In this document: positions 23,489 to 28,217 of the stretch, one piece after another
Numbering within the stretch: the first letter of the stretch is position 1
Layout of the letters: every line of letters begins with the position of its first letter
Origin: CAXBNB01 sp040151475
GTDB lineage: Bacteria; Bacteroidota; Bacteroidia; Cytophagales; Cyclobacteriaceae
NCBI RefSeq assembly: GCF_040151475.1
Contig: NZ_JBDKWG010000140.1
Location: 1 to 28,217 of the forward strand
Direction: 5' to 3'
Length of the DNA: 28,217 nucleotides
Position numbers and translations under genes: made by a program
Notes under the pieces: generated by a model
The model's input: the letters and a program-made list of their open reading frames with translations, nothing else
Database searches by the model: none
Told to the model about the DNA's origin: nothing

Positions 23489-26400
23489 ATGAACAAACTG
23501 TTTATCTGTCTGGTCTGTTGCTTATTATTTCATGCCTCATTGTCCGCTCAGGAAATTACCGTGAATGGGAAAATTACCGATTCACAAACTCAGGAAGGAA
23601 TTCCGGGGGTTCTGATAAAGATAGACCACAATGATGTTTCAGTTTTATCTGCAGAGGATGGATCTTATCAAATAAACCTCTTCGATGGGTACGAGCACCT
23701 GACCTTCAGCCTCTTTGGTTATCATTCTCAAAATGTATTCGTTGCAGGAAAAAAAGAAATAAACATCTCTTTGGTAAAAAAAGAAGGTAGAGAGATTACC
23801 TCCCAAAAATCAAATCAGGTTACAGTTGGTTTTGGCAGGCAATCGAAAGAAGAATTATCGAGCAGTATCTCTCATATCAATACCGACGAAGTAACCCCTG
23901 CACCTCTTGTAAGTCTCGAACAATCCAGCCAGGGAATGGCAACCGGGCTAATGGTGCAAAACTCCAGCGGCAAATTGGGAGGAGCTACAACAGTGCGGGT
24001 AAGGGGTGGTTCAACACTCTCTAATTCCAACAATCCACTGTATGTAATAGATGGAGTGCCTTTGAGCTCGGGAAGCCAATCGAACCTAAACCCAAACAAT
24101 ATCGCCTCGATGGAAATATTGAAAGATGCCTCCGCAGCAGCTATATACGGATCGAGAGCAGCCAATGGGGTAATCATCATCACTACAAAGTCTGGTAAGG
24201 ACGGTAAAATGAAGATTGATTTTGATTATCAGGCGGGGGTAAGTCAAACTCCCAAATACCTGAAGCTTTATTCTGCTGATGAATACAATCAACAATTGAT
24301 CGAGTATCAAATTCGATCAGAGCCTAGTGCATTGGAGTTGGATCAATATGTAACCAAAGAAAACCTGGCTGCATGGGAAAAATCCGGAACCGATAGAATC
24401 GTTTTTCCAAATGGCAATGAAATCACGCTACCAGCATTCATAAGCCAACTCACACACAATACAGATTGGCAAAAACAGGTGTTTCGAACCGATTTATCCC
24501 ATAAAGCTAACATAGGTTTAAGCGGAGGAAAAGAAGCATTCAACTACTACACTTCTGTTTCTTACAATACTCAGGAAGGTATTTTAGTAGGAAATAAATA
24601 TGATAGGCTCAATGGATCACTGTCGCTGAACAGCAAAATATTTTCAAAACTATCTGCCAATATGAGTGTGAATTACATTCACGCCAAAGAATACAAACTG
24701 TTGGATGAACAAGATTTGGGTTCTCCTTTGCAAGCGATAGTCCTCCCTCCTTCCGATAGCTTCGACCCCAACAATAATTATAATCTCACAGTGAGAAATC
24801 TTGAGTACAATCCACTTACAGAAATCCATAATTCTGAAAATTTAGGTTTTAACAACAGTGTGGTTGGAAGTTTAGGCCTGAGATATGACGTACTAAACAA
24901 CCTGTCTTTTGATATTAGCGGAGGTATAGATTTCAGCAATCAAAGAGATGAAAGAAGGCAAGGTCCCGAAACGAGGGAAGGAAGCTTAACAGGCAGATCA
25001 CAGTTAGGAGAAAATGAATACAGAAATTACATAGGAAATAGTTACTTCACCTACTCACCCAGCTTTGGTCAGGATCATAAATTCTCATTAGTAGCCGGAA
25101 TATCATATCAAAAAACGACAGTTGAATCTACGTTTAGAGTTGCCCGGGTCAATAGCATTTCTGCTTTGGAAAATCTTCAATCCGGAGATACAGAGCTTAC
25201 TGAAATGGACATTCCAAATGGCAGCAATGTTTTTGCTTCTTCTTTCTGGAGGCTGAATTATGGCCTAATGGAAAGGTTCAATTTTCAGCTTAGTGGTCGT
25301 GTAGATGGGTCTTCTAAATTTGGGCCTAAAAACAGGTATGGTTTTTTTCCGGCAGCATCAGCGAGTTGGCTTTTGAGCAAAGAACCTACTGTCTCTCACC
25401 TGCATTTCATGAACTTATTTAAATTTAAGGCAAGCTATGGTCTGATAGGAAATACTCCTTTGGATGATTTTCTATACCGAAGCAACTACTACAGCCTGCA
25501 ATATGGTACAAGCAAGGGAATAGGACTGCTAAACCTTGCCAACCCCGATTTGAAATGGGAAACAACCTCACAATTGGATGTGGGCTTTGAGTTTGAATTT
25601 ATTGATCGAATAACTGGTTCTTTCGATTATTATGTGAAAAAGACTACCGATTTATTATTTCCTGTCCCCGTAAGTCAAACCAGTGGATTTTCCAATGTAT
25701 TCAAAAATCTGGGTTCTATGGAGAATATAGGATTGGAAATAGGTGTGGGGACAGTGAATATTGAAACACCTGACTTTTCCTGGACTACAGACTTCAATAT
25801 ATCTTTTAATGACAACTTAATTACTGACCTTGGTGGAAACAACCTGATAGTAGGTGTAAATGCATTCTTGGAAAGGCAACCAGCAGGTGTTTTTTATATG
25901 AGAAAATATGCTGGAGTAGATGAACAAACAGGACAGGCTCTGTACGACAATGGATTTGGAGGAACAACCACCGATTGGGAATCGGCTCCAAGACAAATAG
26001 TGGGAGACCCCAACCCAAAATATTTTGGTGGGTTGACCAATACGATGCATTATAAGAATTTTGACATTTCTTTCCTGATACAATTTGTTGGAGATGTTGA
26101 TTTGTACTATGCCACCGGAGAGTTTTTATCCAACAGTGGGATTTTGAACCTGAGTCAATCAGCTACACAGGCCGATAGATGGTACAATGTCGGAGACCAG
26201 GCTCTTTACCCTGTACTTGATCCTGTTCAGGAAAACACCAATCCATCTTCCAGATGGCTGCAAGACGGAAGTTATGCGAGGTTAAAAAACCTCACCATTA
26301 CCTATCATCTTCCAGAAAGTTTGGTAACCAAATGGGGATTGGACAACATGGAAGTTTATATTGGAGGGCAAAATCTCTTAACCTTCAGCAACTACATAGG

Positions 26401-26530
26401 ATATGATCCTGATGTGAATTATACTGATCCATTGAATGGAACTATAGGTCAAAACATAAGTCGGGGTATAGATAATTTCACAGCACCTCAACCCAGAATC
26501 ATTATGGCTGGAATCAAACTTGGACTTTAA
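23489..26530 (+). CDS. SusC/RagA-family TonB-dependent outer-membrane transporter
   Basis: This 1013-residue protein has an export signal (MNKLFICLVCCLLFHASLSA). A carboxypeptidase-D regulatory-like domain follows (about 22-105, starting ITVNGKITDSQTQEGIPGVL). Next is a TonB-box-like QVTVGFGRQSK, then the plug domain with the SusC hallmark ILKDASAAAIYGSRAANG and IITTK. The remaining approximately 770 residues form the beta-barrel. It should open for bulky nutrients, usually oligosaccharides, delivered by its SusD-type lid lipoprotein, encoded two bases downstream. The last residues, MAGIKLGL, end in leucine rather than the usual phenylalanine. Substrate is unknown; the upstream Tat enzymes may belong to the same pathway. 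Confidence 0.95.
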   Translation: MNKLFICLVCCLLFHASLSAQEITVNGKITDSQTQEGIPGVLIKIDHNDVSVLSAEDGSYQINLFDGYEHLTFSLFGYHSQNVFVAGKKEINISLVKKEGREITSQKSNQVTVGFGRQSKEELSSSISHINTDEVTPAPLVSLEQSSQGMATGLMVQNSSGKLGGATTVRVRGGSTLSNSNNPLYVIDGVPLSSGSQSNLNPNNIASMEILKDASAAAIYGSRAANGVIIITTKSGKDGKMKIDFDYQAGVSQTPKYLKLYSADEYNQQLIEYQIRSEPSALELDQYVTKENLAAWEKSGTDRIVFPNGNEITLPAFISQLTHNTDWQKQVFRTDLSHKANIGLSGGKEAFNYYTSVSYNTQEGILVGNKYDRLNGSLSLNSKIFSKLSANMSVNYIHAKEYKLLDEQDLGSPLQAIVLPPSDSFDPNNNYNLTVRNLEYNPLTEIHNSENLGFNNSVVGSLGLRYDVLNNLSFDISGGIDFSNQRDERRQGPETREGSLTGRSQLGENEYRNYIGNSYFTYSPSFGQDHKFSLVAGISYQKTTVESTFRVARVNSISALENLQSGDTELTEMDIPNGSNVFASSFWRLNYGLMERFNFQLSGRVDGSSKFGPKNRYGFFPAASASWLLSKEPTVSHLHFMNLFKFKASYGLIGNTPLDDFLYRSNYYSLQYGTSKGIGLLNLANPDLKWETTSQLDVGFEFEFIDRITGSFDYYVKKTTDLLFPVPVSQTSGFSNVFKNLGSMENIGLEIGVGTVNIETPDFSWTTDFNISFNDNLITDLGGNNLIVGVNAFLERQPAGVFYMRKYAGVDEQTGQALYDNGFGGTTTDWESAPRQIVGDPNPKYFGGLTNTMHYKNFDISFLIQFVGDVDLYYATGEFLSNSGILNLSQSATQADRWYNVGDQALYPVLDPVQENTNPSSRWLQDGSYARLKNLTITYHLPESLVTKWGLDNMEVYIGGQNLLTFSNYIGYDPDVNYTDPLNGTIGQNISRGIDNFTAPQPRIIMAGIKLGL

Positions 26531-26532
26531 AC

Positions 26533-28035
26533 ATGAATACGGTGATGAATTCAGAACAAACATCTATAAAGTCGATCATTTTTCTAATTGGATTCTTCCT
26601 TTTTACAACGATTCAATCGTGTGATGAAGTACTGGATATAGAAGCAGAAGGCAATATCAGTGGTGATATTTACGACACGCAGGAAAACATTGAGAGAGCT
26701 TTGATTGGAGCATATTATGGCTTTGGAGGCATCAATGACGGATCAGTAGGCGGGGAATTAATGGGGGGAGATTTCACCCTTATTCCTACTTTGCTGACCC
26801 GGCGCAATAACCTGGAAATCAGTTGGGACGATGTAAACGGATCTGCTTACTCCAATTTTATGGACAAAAACATACTGGCTACCAACGACAGGGTAAGTGC
26901 CAACTGGAGAAGGGCTTATGAAGTGATCAATACGCTAAACAATATCCTTGTCAATATTGACAATGTTACCAATGCTTCGGCCAAAAGTAAAATCCAGGGA
27001 GAAGCCCTGGCAATGCGTGGCATTTTATATTTTGAAATGGTACGACTTTGGGGTGGACAATACAGTGATATAACTATAAATGACGATGCTATTCCATTAA
27101 AAACAGAACCTATAACGGAAGTAAAACAGATAGAAACTCCTGAACTGGCAACAGTGACAGAAATATATATTCAGGCAGAGCAGGACCTGACAACAGCAAG
27201 TACACTGCTTGAAAGCTTAGCCAAAAATGATGTAAACCTTTCATATTATGCCTGTCAGGCCTATTTAATGCGCATGAGTCTGCAAAAAAGAGATTTCGAA
27301 GCTGCAGAAGGATTTGCCAATATCATTATCAATTCCCATGAATTTCAATTGGCAGACACTCCGGTAGAAGCATTTAACAACACTGCCAACAGCTCGGAAG
27401 ATATTTTTGCCATTCAGCAGACTGCCGGATTTAGTGCCGGAGACAGATCAACCGGAAGTGGATTGCCCAATTATTATTCATCCCTGACCGAAAGCGGATT
27501 AGGTGTAATGAGGGTTTATGAGTTTTCATTGAGAACACCTGCCAGAGTTAACGGCCCTAATTTCAGTAGTATTGACCTGCGTGGAGTTGTAAATACCAAT
27601 GTAAATACCTCCACCACTTCAGCAGACATTGTTACTCCGTTTTATACCAATATACTCAATACTTCTTTACTGTCTTCATCAAAGTACATGCGTCTGGATC
27701 GGGTAATTCCCAAGGTCAGATTAGCAGAAATTTATCTTTCAAGAGCTGAAGCCATCTATGAAAAAAACTTTAAAGTAATAGATCCAATAGCATTGTCAGA
27801 CCTTAACCTTGTGCGCAACAGAGCCGGGTTGCCAACGCTTCTTGAGGAAGACTTCCTCACTTCTTTTGCCTTCTACGACAGCCTGATTCTGGAAAGAAAA
27901 AGAGAACTGCTCTTTGAAGGGATTATCTTCCACGACCTAAAGAGGTGGCAGGGAAAAATTGGCACATCCTCAGCCATTAGTCAAAAATTCATACTTCCCA
28001 TTCCGCAGACCGAGACCGATACCTGGGGGAATTGA
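26533..28035 (+). CDS. SusD/RagB-family nutrient-binding lipoprotein
   Basis: This 500-residue protein is the surface-exposed binding partner of the SusC-type transporter. The lipoprotein signal ends FFLFTTIQSC, with the presumed lipidated cysteine at C30. The ATG at 26533 is used; an in-frame ATG at 26545 would shorten the signal and is possible. Typical SusD features are seen: a helical TPR-like scaffold (WRRAYEVINTLNNIL, EALAMRGILYFEMVRLWGG), VIPKVRLAEIYLSRAEAIYE near the C-terminus, and the terminal ERKRELLFEG followed by LPIPQTETD. Spacing of two bases from susC shows translational coupling within one operon. It has normal family length, and the substrate cannot be inferred. Confidence 0.95.
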   Translation: MNTVMNSEQTSIKSIIFLIGFFLFTTIQSCDEVLDIEAEGNISGDIYDTQENIERALIGAYYGFGGINDGSVGGELMGGDFTLIPTLLTRRNNLEISWDDVNGSAYSNFMDKNILATNDRVSANWRRAYEVINTLNNILVNIDNVTNASAKSKIQGEALAMRGILYFEMVRLWGGQYSDITINDDAIPLKTEPITEVKQIETPELATVTEIYIQAEQDLTTASTLLESLAKNDVNLSYYACQAYLMRMSLQKRDFEAAEGFANIIINSHEFQLADTPVEAFNNTANSSEDIFAIQQTAGFSAGDRSTGSGLPNYYSSLTESGLGVMRVYEFSLRTPARVNGPNFSSIDLRGVVNTNVNTSTTSADIVTPFYTNILNTSLLSSSKYMRLDRVIPKVRLAEIYLSRAEAIYEKNFKVIDPIALSDLNLVRNRAGLPTLLEEDFLTSFAFYDSLILERKRELLFEGIIFHDLKRWQGKIGTSSAISQKFILPIPQTETDTWGN

Positions 28036-28100
28036 GGTTTGTATTTATCTATCATATATAGTAAAAAAAGGATTATCCCTACTTTGTCACCTTATAAAAG

Positions 28101-28147
28101 AGGGTAAAGACTATTGACAAGACGGCCTTGTCGTTTATCTTTACCCT
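28101..28147. repeat. Two-tier hairpin downstream of susD
   Basis: AGGGTAAAGA (28101-28110) pairs with TCTTTACCCT (28138-28147), and inside it GACAAG (28116-28121) pairs with CTTGTC (28127-28132), with a symmetrical 5-by-5 internal loop between them. No T run follows, so it may serve as a 3'-end stabiliser of the susCD transcript or a non-coding RNA structure rather than a classical terminator. Confidence 0.6.
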
Positions 28148-28177
28148 GAGTAAAATACTATTGTAAATATAATAAAG

Positions 28178-28198
28178 GCCGCTATCAAAATAGACGGC
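28178..28198. repeat. Bulged hairpin near the right edge
   Basis: GCCG CTAT (28178-28185) pairs with ATAG and CGGC (28190-28193 and 28195-28198) around the loop CAAA, with one A bulged. Seven A follow on the plus strand. On the minus strand the hairpin is followed by CTTTATTAT, so it could end a gene coming from the right. Confidence 0.45.
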
Positions 28199-28217
28199 AA
28201 AAAAATATGATTTTGAA

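Overview
The window looks like a chromosomal segment of a member of the Bacteroidota. Supporting signs are a SusC/SusD outer-membrane pair, a promoter of the TAnnTTTG type in front of rplM, AT-rich spacers without clear Shine-Dalgarno sequences, and RecA, ribosomal proteins and EF-Ts of the usual lengths. A Cytophagales-like marine or soil bacterium is a plausible guess, but the sequence alone does not fix the genus.

Layout. The left edge (1-1078) is a mobile-DNA scar. The end of an IS3-family element on the minus strand abuts the 3' fragment of a GmrSD/DUF262-type defence gene. Just after it lies a broken IS200-like/REP-associated tyrosine transposase on the minus strand. Next come conserved genes: valS (-), an MFS transporter (+) with two hairpins in its leader, and recA (-). 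The transporter and recA share a perfect bidirectional terminator. A membrane-anchored zinc aminopeptidase-like protein follows. Then comes a PhoB/PhoR-like two-component pair preceded by 11-bp-spaced repeats resembling a PHO box. An RluA-type pseudouridine synthase and the translation cluster rplM-rpsI-rpsB-tsf complete this part, with a recognisable promoter, an internal hairpin before tsf and a strong bidirectional terminator after it.

From 13.4 kb the content is accessory. A secreted protein of unknown function (-) diverges from a 907-residue secreted TPR-CHAT protein (+) with an intact His/Cys pair. After a 511-base spacer come three probable co-transcribed genes. They are a formylglycine-generating-enzyme-like protein without the catalytic cysteines, a Tat-signal Gfo/Idh/MocA oxidoreductase, and a Tat-signal xylose-isomerase-like TIM barrel. 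RecQ follows, then a susC-susD pair, with structured inverted repeats beyond susD.

How the genes may work together. The Tat-exported oxidoreductase and TIM-barrel enzyme, the exported FGE-like protein and the nearby SusCD porin-lipoprotein pair suggest extracytoplasmic processing and uptake of a carbohydrate or related polyol/acid. The substrate cannot be read from the sequence. The most unusual locus is the divergent exported pair containing the TPR-CHAT putative protease. No CRISPR array, tRNA or rRNA gene was seen.
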